Source of the DNA: Prevotella sp. E13-27
Lineage (GTDB): Bacteria > Bacteroidota > Bacteroidia > Bacteroidales > Bacteroidaceae
Assembly: GCF_023217965.1 (NCBI RefSeq)
Contig: NZ_JALPSC010000001.1
Span: forward strand, 1,116,001-1,180,000
Direction: 5' to 3'
DNA: 64,000 bases
Under the pieces are notes generated by a model. That model ran no database searches and was not told the origin of the DNA. It worked only from the letters and a program-made list of their open reading frames with translations. Of this stretch, positions 40,127 through 51,000 are shown one piece after another; positions within the stretch are counted from its first letter, which is position 1; every line of letters starts with the position of its first letter. The position numbers and the translations under genes are program-made.

Positions 40127-41788
40127 ATGATTATCAATATAAACAATAATAATATGAAAAGAAGCCTGAAGAAGACAACGAAGTGGCTGTCTACAGCCTT
40201 ACTCTTCACTCTTCATTCTTCACTCTTCACTTCATGTAGTGACCAGTGGAACGACCACTACGAGAGCACATCACAGGCTGAGGCTAAAGGCTCGTTGTGG
40301 ACTGCCATCTCTGAGAATAGCAATCTGAGTAACTTTGCCCGTGTTGCCAAGGTATGCGGCTACGACCGCATTCTCAGCGGTAACCAGACCTATACGGTCT
40401 TCGCTCCTACGAATGCTCATTTCACCGATGCTGAGGCCGACGTCCTTGTCGACAGTTATAACGAACAGGTGGCTAAGGGCGTGGAAGACAAAAATAACAC
40501 TGTGGTGCTCCGTTTCTTGCAGAACCACATCGCCATGTATCGTCATCCTGTCTCATCGATGACCAACGACACCATCTCGATGATGAATCATAAATACATG
40601 CCGCTGACCTTTGACGGTATTTACGGAAAGCTCTTTACGATGAAGAACAGTCTCTGTGCCAACGGACTGCTGTTCACGATAGATGAGAAGCTTGACTATA
40701 TCGCTAACGTTTTTGAGAGCCTCGATATTGAAGAGGGGCTCGACAGCGTCTATGCTTTCCTCAACAGCCACAGCATCTATGAGTTCAGTGAGTCAGAGAG
40801 TGTGCCAGGTGAGATTATCGATGGCGTGACCCACTATCTCGACTCCGTCACACACCTGCGTAATGATCTTCTTGAGAGATTTGGCTACATCAGCTCAGAG
40901 GATAGCTCATATATCATGGTGGCACCAGTCAACAGCGAGTGGGAGCGTCTGGTAAACGAATACGCACCTTACTTCGTCTATGCTAAGAACATTGAAGGAG
41001 CTGACTCTATGGCTTATACCAACACACGTCTGGCCATCGTGGGCGGCTCTATATTCAGCCGCAACACAAACAAAGCGCTTCAGGATTCAGCTGTCTCTAC
41101 ACAAGCCTATTCATATCAGATACGTCAGATGATGGGTATGGATGAAAGCTACTACATCTTCCAAAAACCTTATGGAGAAGGTGGTATCTTTAATGGCACA
41201 AAAAACATCACTTGCAGTAACGGACAGACACTGAAGGCCACTTCTTTCGCCATCCCTAAAACAAAGACTTTCCTTCAGGCTGTGAGAGTGGAGGCTGAGA
41301 ACCACATTGATACTATCCTCAATGCCAACAGCATAGTAAGGACACCACAGGTGGTTTCAAACAATCCTTTCTATGGACAAGTGTCAGACAACTGCTTTAT
41401 TGTGGCACGTCCCGACAAAGATGATTCGAAGGTTATCCTGGGCTTCCGCGTGCCACGTCTGTTGGCAAGTGCAAAATATAACGTATATGCCGTCTTTGCA
41501 CCCGCTACGGCTGCTGACATACGCGATGTGGAAGAGACAACGAAACCATTGACAGTGGTCAGTGGCATCAGCCAGACCGACAAGAATGGTAAGATGGTTC
41601 AGGCACGACTGCGCAACCCCAAAACCGTTGATTGTACCAAGGTTGACACGCTGCTGTTGCAGAGTAATGTGACAATCAATACCTGTGGCTATGACCTCTC
41701 AACGCCTAATGTGCGACTTGACATACAGTCCAACACCCCCGGCGCTACGCTCCGCATCGACTGCATTAAGTTTGTTCCCACAGAGTAG
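40127..41788 (+). CDS. Fasciclin-domain surface lipoprotein (3)
   Basis: 553 residues from MIININNNNMKRSLKK (a later ATG at 40154 is possible). Lipobox SLFTSC (Cys37). A fasciclin domain (about 50-190) contains NLSNFARVAKVCGYDRILSG, YTVFAPTNAHFTDA and FTIDEKLDYIANVFESL. A second fasciclin-like region (SVYAFLNSHSIYEF, SYIMVAPVNSEW) and a C-terminal beta-sandwich (VFAPATAADIRDVEE, ATLRIDCIKFVP) follow. Shorter sister of the preceding gene and probably its duplicate. Confidence 0.83.
   Translation: MIININNNNMKRSLKKTTKWLSTALLFTLHSSLFTSCSDQWNDHYESTSQAEAKGSLWTAISENSNLSNFARVAKVCGYDRILSGNQTYTVFAPTNAHFTDAEADVLVDSYNEQVAKGVEDKNNTVVLRFLQNHIAMYRHPVSSMTNDTISMMNHKYMPLTFDGIYGKLFTMKNSLCANGLLFTIDEKLDYIANVFESLDIEEGLDSVYAFLNSHSIYEFSESESVPGEIIDGVTHYLDSVTHLRNDLLERFGYISSEDSSYIMVAPVNSEWERLVNEYAPYFVYAKNIEGADSMAYTNTRLAIVGGSIFSRNTNKALQDSAVSTQAYSYQIRQMMGMDESYYIFQKPYGEGGIFNGTKNITCSNGQTLKATSFAIPKTKTFLQAVRVEAENHIDTILNANSIVRTPQVVSNNPFYGQVSDNCFIVARPDKDDSKVILGFRVPRLLASAKYNVYAVFAPATAADIRDVEETTKPLTVVSGISQTDKNGKMVQARLRNPKTVDCTKVDTLLLQSNVTINTCGYDLSTPNVRLDIQSNTPGATLRIDCIKFVPTE
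40198..40242. repeat. Repeat-built signal-peptide cassette (copy 3)
   Basis: Third copy of the CACTCTTCATTCTT stretch encoding LLFTLHSSLFTSCSD. Confidence 0.85.
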
Positions 41789-41823
41789 TTACCTCAAACG
41801 ACTAATCCCCCAAATGACCAAAT

Positions 41824-44800
41824 ATGAATAAGTTAAGAAACATAATAGTATCTGTTGCCTTTCTCATGACGGGTCTGCTGTCAGCCTCTGCGCAAGACTT
41901 GCGCCAGGTGAAAGGTCGTGTCCTCGATGCAACAACAGGACTGCCTCTTAGCGGTGTTCTTGTAGGAGCATCAGAGAGACAAGACTATAGCACCATTACC
42001 GAGTCTGATGGCACATACACGCTGAAAGTGCCCACTATCGTCACTTCGTTGAAGTTTACCTTACCTGGTTACAATATGGTGAAAAGCGGATTGCCCCATG
42101 AAGACAGTTTGCGTGACATCATGCTCTATCCAGCGACCTTCAGTGACAACTATTCCACAGAGACTAATGTCAATGCCAAGGCTGAAGCCACAGGCTTCCA
42201 GTTCTCTAACTCTGTGGCTATAGAAGACGAAATCCAAAAACAGCTGGGGGCGCAGGTGCGAACCATCCCCCGAAGTGGTACGCCCGGCATCGGCAGCGTA
42301 ATGTTCATTGGTGGCATCAGCTCTATCAATGCCAATGCTCAGCCGCTCATCGTCATCGACGGTGTCATCTACGACCAGCAGTATGGTCGCACCATGCTCC
42401 ACGACGGTTTCTATAATGACATCCTTGCAAACATCTCGCCTACGGATATAGAGAAGGTTGAGGTGCTGCAGAACGGTACTGCCCTCTATGGTGCCAAAGG
42501 CGCTAATGGCGTTATACTCATCAACACTCGCCGCAATCACTCTATGGCTACACGCATTACTGCCAGCATTTCAGGTGGAGTGACTTTCGAGCCAAAGACC
42601 TTTGACGTGATGAATGCGTCGCAGTATCGCAGCTATGCCAGCGATTTGCTGCAGACCACTAACACTACACTCACCAAGTTCAAGTTCCTCGATGACTCAC
42701 CATCTAACTACTACTGGCCACAGTACAACAACAATACCAACTGGCGTGACCACGTTTATCGCACTGCCTTCACTCAGAACTACAGCATCAATATCGAGGG
42801 TGGTGACGAAGTCGCTGATTACAATCTTTCTCTTGGTTACATCGATCAGCAATCCACACTTGATAAGAACAAGATGAACCGCATCAACATTCGTTTCAAC
42901 TCCGATATCCATATAACCAAGAAGTTGGATATACGTTTCGATGCATCATTTGCTAACCAAACACGTAATCTGCGTAACGACGGCGCACCAGAGAACTATA
43001 CCGAAGGCACTCCCACATCAGCCGCCTTCCTCGCCTATGCCAAGTCACCTATCATCAGCCCATGGACGTTCTCCGCCGGCAAGATTCGTGAAGGCTTTGT
43101 CGATGTGTCAGATGAGACCTATCTTGATGAGGCACTCTCAGGCTATAGTAACTACAACTATAAACTCGCCAATCCACTCGCACTCAATCAGTACAGCGAT
43201 GCCGAAAACAAGAACCACTTCGAGAACTCCATGGTCAATCTCGCCATTCGTCCGAAGTTCCAGTTTAACTCCCATCTCTCACTCAGCGAGCACTTCAGTT
43301 ATAACCTCGTCAACACTAATGAGAAACTGTATATTCCCCACAATGGCGTACCCAGCTACTATGTGGCTAGTGTGAACAAAACTGTGCAGAACGAGGTGCG
43401 TTCCATGGCTGCTAAACAGAACTCCATCATGAGTGACACCCGTCTCGCCTGGAACAACCGCTATGATGCTCATAACATAAGACTCTTTGCAGGTGCTCGC
43501 TTCAACTGGGAAGACTACACACAGACAGCACAATTGGGCTATAACACCACTAATGACAAGATGCCTGCCATCAGCTCTTCGCTTGACAATGCCACACCTT
43601 CTGGCTATTCTAACAAGTGGAAGAATATTGCATGCTATCTGCACGCACAGTATGACTACATGCAGCGCTACTACCTGCAGCTGAATATGGCCGCTGAGAC
43701 CTCCTCACGTTTCGGCCGCGATGCTGACCACTCTGTGAAACTCTTCCAAGTGCCTTGGGGCATATTCCACGGCGCTCAGGCCTCATGGGTCGTTACCAAC
43801 GAACCATGCTTTGCCGCTGTAAATGGTATTGACTACCTCAAGTTGTCAGTCGGCTACGACGTGAGCGGTAACGACGATATCGATTACTTCGCTGCACGTA
43901 GCTACTTCGCCTCCCAGAACTTCATGCAAGACGTGTCAGGTCTGTCATTTGCCAACATTGGCAATACCCATCTGCAGTGGGAGACAACCACACGTTTCAA
44001 TGCCGGTCTCGAGGCCAACTTCCTCGCTAACCGCCTCAATGTGCGTCTGAACTATTTCCGCAGCAAGGTGGATAACATGCTCATGTATCAGCCTCTGCAC
44101 TTCACGACCGGTCTGAGAAACAACTGGTCTAACGACGGAGCAATGAAAAATGAAGGCTTCGACATCTCGTTCAATGCCAAACTGCTTGCCCTGAAAGACT
44201 TCCAGTGGGAGCTCGGCGCCAGCATGGGCCACTATAAGAATAAGGTCACTCAGCTGCCCGATGGAGACAAGGCCGTAGAGACCAGCGTCTATGGCGCAAC
44301 CATACGCACTGCCGTGGGACAGACAGCAAACCTCTTCTATGGCTATCGCACACAGGGAGTGTTCTCTACCAGTGAGGAAGCTGCCGCTGCCAACCTTTAT
44401 ACCATGGCTGCCGACGGCGTCACACGACAGTATTTCGCTGCCGGTGACGTTCACTTCACCGATATCAACCTTGATGGACAGATTTCTGATGCTGACCGTA
44501 TGGTTATTGGCGATCCTAATCCAGATATCTATGGTAACATATTTACCTCTCTGGCTTACAAGCGCTTCAAGCTCGACGTGCGCTTCAACTACTCGCTCGG
44601 CAATGATGTATATAACTACATGCGTCAGCAGATGGAGAGCGGCTCCCGCTTCATGAACCAGACAACAGCTATTACAAGCCGGTGGCAGACTGAAGGACAG
44701 CAGACCGACATACCACGTGTTACCTTCCAAGACCCCTTGGGCAACAGTCGCTTTAGCGACCGCTGGATAGAGAATGGCAGCTATCTCAAACTCAAGACAG

Positions 44801-45009
44801 TCACACTCTCATATACCTTGCCTATGAACACCCAGTTCATTCAGGGATTGCAGTTCTGGATTCAGTGCGACAATGTGTTCACACTGACGAAATACTTAGG
44901 CAGTGACCCTGAGTTTGCAATGACCAACAACATTATTGGTCAGGGCATCGATGTCGGTCGTCTGCCACAGAGCCGTACACTTGTGGCTGGTGTGAAGATT
45001 AATTTGTAA
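41824..45009 (+). CDS. SusC-family TonB-dependent transporter (2)
   Basis: 1061 residues. Signal peptide (MNKLRNIIVSVAFLMTGLLSASA), CarboxypepD_reg-like domain (LRQVKGRVLDATTGLPLSGV), plug (about 120-245, with GGISSINANAQPLIVIDGVI and ALYGAKGANGVILINT), then the beta barrel ending in LVAGVKINL. The plug is divergent from that of the first SusC, so the two pairs probably import different fragments. Followed by its own SusD. Confidence 0.95.
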   Translation: MNKLRNIIVSVAFLMTGLLSASAQDLRQVKGRVLDATTGLPLSGVLVGASERQDYSTITESDGTYTLKVPTIVTSLKFTLPGYNMVKSGLPHEDSLRDIMLYPATFSDNYSTETNVNAKAEATGFQFSNSVAIEDEIQKQLGAQVRTIPRSGTPGIGSVMFIGGISSINANAQPLIVIDGVIYDQQYGRTMLHDGFYNDILANISPTDIEKVEVLQNGTALYGAKGANGVILINTRRNHSMATRITASISGGVTFEPKTFDVMNASQYRSYASDLLQTTNTTLTKFKFLDDSPSNYYWPQYNNNTNWRDHVYRTAFTQNYSINIEGGDEVADYNLSLGYIDQQSTLDKNKMNRINIRFNSDIHITKKLDIRFDASFANQTRNLRNDGAPENYTEGTPTSAAFLAYAKSPIISPWTFSAGKIREGFVDVSDETYLDEALSGYSNYNYKLANPLALNQYSDAENKNHFENSMVNLAIRPKFQFNSHLSLSEHFSYNLVNTNEKLYIPHNGVPSYYVASVNKTVQNEVRSMAAKQNSIMSDTRLAWNNRYDAHNIRLFAGARFNWEDYTQTAQLGYNTTNDKMPAISSSLDNATPSGYSNKWKNIACYLHAQYDYMQRYYLQLNMAAETSSRFGRDADHSVKLFQVPWGIFHGAQASWVVTNEPCFAAVNGIDYLKLSVGYDVSGNDDIDYFAARSYFASQNFMQDVSGLSFANIGNTHLQWETTTRFNAGLEANFLANRLNVRLNYFRSKVDNMLMYQPLHFTTGLRNNWSNDGAMKNEGFDISFNAKLLALKDFQWELGASMGHYKNKVTQLPDGDKAVETSVYGATIRTAVGQTANLFYGYRTQGVFSTSEEAAAANLYTMAADGVTRQYFAAGDVHFTDINLDGQISDADRMVIGDPNPDIYGNIFTSLAYKRFKLDVRFNYSLGNDVYNYMRQQMESGSRFMNQTTAITSRWQTEGQQTDIPRVTFQDPLGNSRFSDRWIENGSYLKLKTVTLSYTLPMNTQFIQGLQFWIQCDNVFTLTKYLGSDPEFAMTNNIIGQGIDVGRLPQSRTLVAGVKINL

Positions 45010-45032
45010 TTTCGAATTGAAAATTGAAAAAT

Positions 45033-46787
45033 ATGATTACCAAGATAAACAACATTTTCAAAGGCTGTCTCGTAGGCTGTGCCCTTAGCTTAGTACTTAC
45101 CTCCTGTAGCGACTTCCTTTACGACGATTCCGATATCGTGGTTTATGCCGACCGCGATCACCTCACAAGTGATGGTGACACACTGTGGTCTGTCGCAGGC
45201 ATTATCAACAAGATGCAGGCAGTGGCCGACCGCACCATCCTTCTTGGTGAGCTGCGTGGTGACCTCGTCAGTGTGACAGCTAACACGGAGAATGATCTGC
45301 GCGACATCGCTTCGTTCACCACAAAGAGTGGCAACAAGTATAACTCACCCTCTGACTACTATGCGGTCATCAACAACTGCAACTACTTCATAGCCAAAGC
45401 CGACACAGCTTTGAAGAACAACCGAAATGAGCATATCTTCATGAAGGAATATGCAGCAGTGAAAGCCTTCCGTGCATGGACCTACCTGCAACTGGTGACT
45501 ATCTACGGACAGGTTCCACTCGTTACTGAGCCTATACTCTCTAAAGAACAGTCGGAACAAAACTTCCGTCAGTGTGGCATTCAGGAGATTTGTCAGTATT
45601 TCATTGATGACATTGCGCCTTATGCTGAGGTGGAGACACCGGACTACGGCACCATTCGCAACACCGAGTCACGTCTCTTCTTCTTCCCTGTCTATGTACT
45701 TCTTGGCGACCTGAACCTTTGGGCAGGCAACTATCGTGCTGCAGCTGAGAACTACTACAAGTATCTTACTAAGCGTAACGGACGCAACTCGGCATTCACC
45801 ACAGGTCTCAACAGCGTGCGCTTCCTGCAGAACGACAATCACTGGACTAGTACTTCCGACGCTTGGTCCTCACAGTTCTCTATGACAGCGGAGCAATATA
45901 CTGCTGCTTCGGAGATCATCACCATGATTCCAGGCGACTCTATCCCTTCTGAGGGTAACTATAGTCAGTTGCGTAATCTGTTCAACTCCAACGATGCAAA
46001 TGACTACAAAGAGAGCATTGTTGCTTCACAGACCCTCTATGACCTTTCAGCAGCACAGAAGTATTGTCACTACAGCTCTGGTGGAGAGTATGTCATCGCT
46101 CCCTCTAACCTTATAGAGAACCGCAATGGAGATTTGCGTCTTCAGGCTTGCTTCCAGATCAGAAATAACATGAACGTGAAGCTTCTCAATGGCAACACGG
46201 TGACTAGCATGGTGACAAACAGTAAATATATGTCACGCAATATCCATGTGTATCGTCGCGCGGTAGTCTATCTGCGTCTGGCTGAAGCTCTTAATCGTGC
46301 CGGTTTTCCACGCTTTGCGTTCCAGATTCTGAAGTCAGGTGTAAACAACACCGTAATAGCGAACGAAGTGCTGCCTTACTATCCTGCTGATGCTGTCTGG
46401 CTGTCAACCTTTGACTTCCGTGATGATCTTTATGTCCTTGAGACCAAAGATCACGCTTTAGGTGAGAATACAATGGGCGTCCACTCTCGCGGTTGCGGCT
46501 TCTCTACAGCCAACACTGAGTACGTCATGCCTACCGATGCTACACTCTCGGGACAAGCTCTCACCGACTATGAAATGGAGAAGGTGGAAGATCTCATCAT
46601 TGATGAGGAAGCACTTGAGCTGGCCTTCGAGGGCTACCGCTTCAGCGATCTTATGCGCGTGGCGCTACGTCGTGGCGATAATTCCTATCTCTCTGATCGC
46701 ATAGCGAAGCGTAGCGGTACTGTCGATGCAGCCTTGAAGTCACGCCTCGATGACAAGAGCAACTGGTATCTTCAGATTGAGAAATGA
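45033..46787 (+). CDS. SusD-family glycan-binding lipoprotein (2)
   Basis: 584 residues from MITKINNIFKGCL, the only ATG that gives a signal peptide; lipobox LVLTSC with Cys25. SusD features: CSDFLYDDSDIVVYADRDHL, EYAAVKAFRAWTYLQLVTIYGQVPLV, RAAAENYYKYL, and the C-terminal LIIDEEALELAFEGYRFSDLMRVALRRGD. The first bases ATGATTACCAAGATAAACAA are identical to the start of SusD 1 (36247), preceded by the same AATTGAAA repeat. Confidence 0.94.
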   Translation: MITKINNIFKGCLVGCALSLVLTSCSDFLYDDSDIVVYADRDHLTSDGDTLWSVAGIINKMQAVADRTILLGELRGDLVSVTANTENDLRDIASFTTKSGNKYNSPSDYYAVINNCNYFIAKADTALKNNRNEHIFMKEYAAVKAFRAWTYLQLVTIYGQVPLVTEPILSKEQSEQNFRQCGIQEICQYFIDDIAPYAEVETPDYGTIRNTESRLFFFPVYVLLGDLNLWAGNYRAAAENYYKYLTKRNGRNSAFTTGLNSVRFLQNDNHWTSTSDAWSSQFSMTAEQYTAASEIITMIPGDSIPSEGNYSQLRNLFNSNDANDYKESIVASQTLYDLSAAQKYCHYSSGGEYVIAPSNLIENRNGDLRLQACFQIRNNMNVKLLNGNTVTSMVTNSKYMSRNIHVYRRAVVYLRLAEALNRAGFPRFAFQILKSGVNNTVIANEVLPYYPADAVWLSTFDFRDDLYVLETKDHALGENTMGVHSRGCGFSTANTEYVMPTDATLSGQALTDYEMEKVEDLIIDEEALELAFEGYRFSDLMRVALRRGDNSYLSDRIAKRSGTVDAALKSRLDDKSNWYLQIEK

Positions 46788-46802
46788 GAGTAAAGAATTG
46801 AT

Positions 46803-48047
46803 ATGATACGATTTATTTTTTCTATAGTTCTTGGTATTTCTGTCTGTTCACTTTCTGCACAAAAGAAAATCTATATTCCTAAGGACCTGCAGAAGATGAA
46901 CATGGAGAGCGACACAGCTCAGTGGAGCTTCAAGCGCTCTGCCGAGACGCGCGACCTTGTGTTCTTCTGGGAGCGTGGTTTCGGTCATGACCTGCAAGAT
47001 GTTCCCCAACTGGAGGGTAAGCCGATGAACATTAATCTGTCTGTACTAATGGAGCGCCTACAGTCGTTCTATACATTTTTCCGCGACACTCTCGGCTTCG
47101 GCAATTCCAACAGTCATGCTGACCATTATAAGATGATGGTCATGCTGATGTATTCTCTCGACGGCACTGCCTATGGCGGCACCTACGATGACTTTATTGG
47201 CGGACTATGGGTCGCACCAAACCGCATCCAAGATAAGACAATGAACTGCATGGCTCATGAGCTGGGTCACTCTTTCCAACTGCAGATACCAGCCGACAAA
47301 GCCGGCGATGCATGGGGCGGTAGCGGCTTCTATGAGATGACATCGCAGTGGATGCTATGGCAGGTAAATCCATGGTGGTTGCGTGATGAGAACTATCATT
47401 TCGAGGCTTTCAAACGTCTCACACACAAGGCCTATCTCGCTATGGAGAATATATACCATTCGCCATATGTCATACAGTGGTGGAGCGATCTTCGTGGACG
47501 TAAGACCATAGCTGAGCTCTATCGTCAGGGACGTCGTGGCGATGATCCGGTAATCACGTATAAGCGCATGTTCAACTTGTCTCAGCAGCAGTTCTGCTAT
47601 GAGATGCTTCGCGGCTATCAGCATCTGGTAGATTTCGACTTCAAGCATGCCCGTAAGGAGACTCGTCCCTATGCTCAGACATGGTCCACACGCTTAGACA
47701 CTTTGTGTACTGGCTGGTTCGTTCCTAAGGACACGCTTGAAGACTATGGCTTCCACATCATCCCGCTCACAATAGGAAAAAAGATGCCTCGGCCGCGTGT
47801 TGTGACGACCGGTAAGACTGCCGAAAGCTCTGTGATGTGGGCGCTTGTAGGCATTGATAATAAGGGATGTCCCGTCTATGGGGAACCCGGGCAGAACCGC
47901 CTTGCAGATAAAGATCTGCAGAAGCTCTATCTCGTCGTGATGGGGGCTCCCAAGGAACACAGGCCACTTTACCAGCCTTTTAACGAGGAAGATAAGAGTG
48001 CTGGGGACGATGCTCCACGTCATTATCTCTACAGACTGAAATACTGA
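46803..48047 (+). CDS. DUF6055 metalloprotease-like secreted protein (copy 2)
   Basis: 414 residues with signal peptide (about 1-19). A compact DUF6055-type domain with AHELGHSFQLQ (His152, Glu153, His156) and the family's surrounding segments: RDLVFFWERGFG, KIYIPKDLQ, GGLWVAPNRIQDKTM and WVNPWW-type helices. No C-terminal sorting tail. It follows SusD 2 by 15 bases and ends 1 base before the sensor gene, so it is within the SusCD operon. Peptidase activity is inferred from HExGH only. Confidence 0.82.
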   Translation: MIRFIFSIVLGISVCSLSAQKKIYIPKDLQKMNMESDTAQWSFKRSAETRDLVFFWERGFGHDLQDVPQLEGKPMNINLSVLMERLQSFYTFFRDTLGFGNSNSHADHYKMMVMLMYSLDGTAYGGTYDDFIGGLWVAPNRIQDKTMNCMAHELGHSFQLQIPADKAGDAWGGSGFYEMTSQWMLWQVNPWWLRDENYHFEAFKRLTHKAYLAMENIYHSPYVIQWWSDLRGRKTIAELYRQGRRGDDPVITYKRMFNLSQQQFCYEMLRGYQHLVDFDFKHARKETRPYAQTWSTRLDTLCTGWFVPKDTLEDYGFHIIPLTIGKKMPRPRVVTTGKTAESSVMWALVGIDNKGCPVYGEPGQNRLADKDLQKLYLVVMGAPKEHRPLYQPFNEEDKSAGDDAPRHYLYRLKY

Positions 48048-48048
48048 A

Positions 48049-51000
48049 ATGCTGATGAAGAAAGTACTGATTTTTTTATGTTTGCTGTTAGTTACAGTCT
48101 CTGTAGCAGCCCGCGATGACTATCGCTACCGAAAACTGACCATGAGCGAGGGTCTGGCATCCAATACTGTTCGCAACATTGTGCAGGATGACTACGGCTA
48201 TCTGTGGTTCGGTACAGATAATGGCCTCTGCCGATATGACGGTCATCGCATCCAGACCTACCGTATCACAACAAATATAATTAATCAATATGTGTCATCG
48301 CTGGTCATCAGCGGTGACATACTCTTTGTTGGTACTGATGAAGGTGTGTTCAGTTTCTCGCTTAAGGACAGCCGCTTTGAGCGCCTCTCAGCTGATATCA
48401 TGTCAACAGTTACTCACCTTGCCATTGATCACGACCAGCAGCTCTGGGTGGCAACGGCCAACAATGGCGTTTATTGTCACTCGATGAAGACCGGACAGAC
48501 GCGTCACTATGCTCGTGCTGCAACAAATAATCATGTTGACTTTATCATGGCTGACAGTGAGAACCGTATATGGACTATCAGCAATGCCAATCCTATGTCA
48601 GTGCAACGGCTAAACCGTCTGCATGATGCTTTCGAAGCCGTAGCCTTACAGTCTGATGTGCCTTACAATGGTCTGTGTATGCTCGAGAGCCGTGATCGCC
48701 ACATCTATCTCGGTACATGGACTAATGGACTGATGCAGATGCATGCTGATGGTAGTCTGAAGCAGGTTATCAATCCGCAGCTCAGTGGTGAGGGCTTCCA
48801 CATTCATACGCTTTTCCAGTTTGCTGATGACCAGATCTATATTGGGTGCGACGACGGCCTCTTGTGCTACAATCCCATAACAGGCGAAACAGTAAACATG
48901 TTCCGTAAACAAGGCATTAGCGACCGCTTTGTCTATTCTATAGCCACTGACAAGGAACGAGGCCTATGGGTAGGCACGTTCTATGGCGGTGTGAACTATT
49001 TCTCGCCTGTTGGTGACCGCTTCATGTCCTACACTAAGCAGGATGGACTCTCTGGCAATGTCATCTCGCGTTTCTGTGAGGATGGTGAAGGAACGGTCTG
49101 GATGGCCAGTGACGACGGTGGTCTTATGCGTTTCCTGCCTGCCGAGAAGCGCTTTGTCAGTTATCCTCACCAAAAGGAGTTGTCTGCTCTCAATGTCCAT
49201 GCCCTCGCACTCAAAGGCAATCAGCTCTGGATAGGTACTTACTCTAGTGGTGTATATGTCTTGAACATCGCTACCGGACAGTTGCGCCACTATGGGCATG
49301 ACGGCAAACCGAACAGCATCAGTGATTACAGCTCCTATGCAATACATCACGACAGTCATGGCCGTACATGGATTGGTGGTATGCGTGTTTTCACGCTCTA
49401 TAGGCAAGATACTGACGACTTTAAAAAAGTAATAGATATAAACTCCATAATCATTGACATCGATGAAGATGCTGATGGATCGCTTTGGATGTCAACACAA
49501 GGCGAAGGCCTGTGGCACTATTCGCCCGACAAACATCAGCAGAAGGTCTATCATCACAGCGCAGACGACCCCCATTCACTGCCAGATGATCAGGTCAACT
49601 GTGCACTGATTGATGCCGCAGGCCGGTTGTGGGTGGGCACCATGAATGGGCTTTGCTATTATGATGTAACCCATGACAGCTTCGAAATAGTCGAGCTGGA
49701 CGATCAGCCAGTCAATGTGATGGGCATTGTCGAGCAGTCAGGCTCGTTATGGCTCTCTACTGAGCACGGACTGTTGCGCTATGAACCCAAAGAAACTAAA
49801 TTGGCTGTACACCATTTCACGCTTGGGGATGGGCTTGTCAGTGAACAGTTCATTCAGAACTCTTGTATGAAGGCAAGCGATGACCGTCTCTATTTCGGTG
49901 CTACTAACGGCTTCAACACATTCTACCCTTATAATATTAAGGTCAATAATTCTGAGACACCAGTATATATTACTTCCCTTGAGGTGCTCAACCGTCAGGA
50001 GCGAACGGTTGAAGGCTATCCGCTCGATCTTTCGTTCATCAGTAATATAGATTTCGACTATGCAGATGCGCGTATGCTCAGCTTCTCATTTGTGTCACTG
50101 AGCTACTGCTCACCAGGGAAGAATCACTATGCCTACAAACTTGAAGGCTTTGATACCGAATGGAACTATGTTGGCACACAGCATAAGGCAACCTATACCA
50201 ACCTTCCCGCTGGCACCTATACGCTGCGAGTAAAGGCAACGAATAACGATGGCGTATGGTCGTCTAAAGAGGCACAGCTGAAGATTACTGTCTATCCACC
50301 GTTGTGGTGGAGCTGGTGGGCGCGTCTGCTCTATCTGCTGATCATTGCTGCACTCATCTGGTATTACGTCCATATGCGCCTATTGCGTGCCGAGAACCGC
50401 CATCAGCGAGAACTGCAGAGAGTGAGAGAGCAGAATGAAAACGAGAGCCGTGAAGCACGCCTGAATTATTTCACCATGATTGCTCATGAGATCCGCACAC
50501 CAGTATCCCTCATAATTGCACCTCTCGAGAAACTTAAGAACAATCTTTCCACATCCATACAGGGCAGCGACAACAGCCTCTCACAGCTCGACATCATCGA
50601 CCGTAATGCACACCGCCTACTCGATCTCGTCAACCAGCTCCTCGACTTCCGTAAGGTGGAACAACAGAGCCTCATCATGCATTTTGCCTCACATAACGTC
50701 AGTTCGCTGATACACAGCGTCAGCGAACGTTTCGAACCTACGTTCGAACAAGGCGGAAAACAGTTTACCACCGTCTATCCACCAGAGCGCCTCTCAGCCA
50801 TTATTGATCGTGAGAGTATCATTAAGGTTATTAGCAATCTGCTCACCAATGCCAACAAATATTCAAAGTCTAAGGTAGAGCTACGATGTACCATAGACCC
50901 TGACGAGACACACTTCCGTATAGAGGTAACAGACGATGGTATAGGCATACGTCCTGAAGACCGCCAGCGAATTTTCGCACCGTTTTATCAGGCAGAGGGC

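Noticed and set aside
43945..44730. 261-codon minus-strand frame inside SusC 2
   Set aside because: Antisense shadow of the barrel-coding region.
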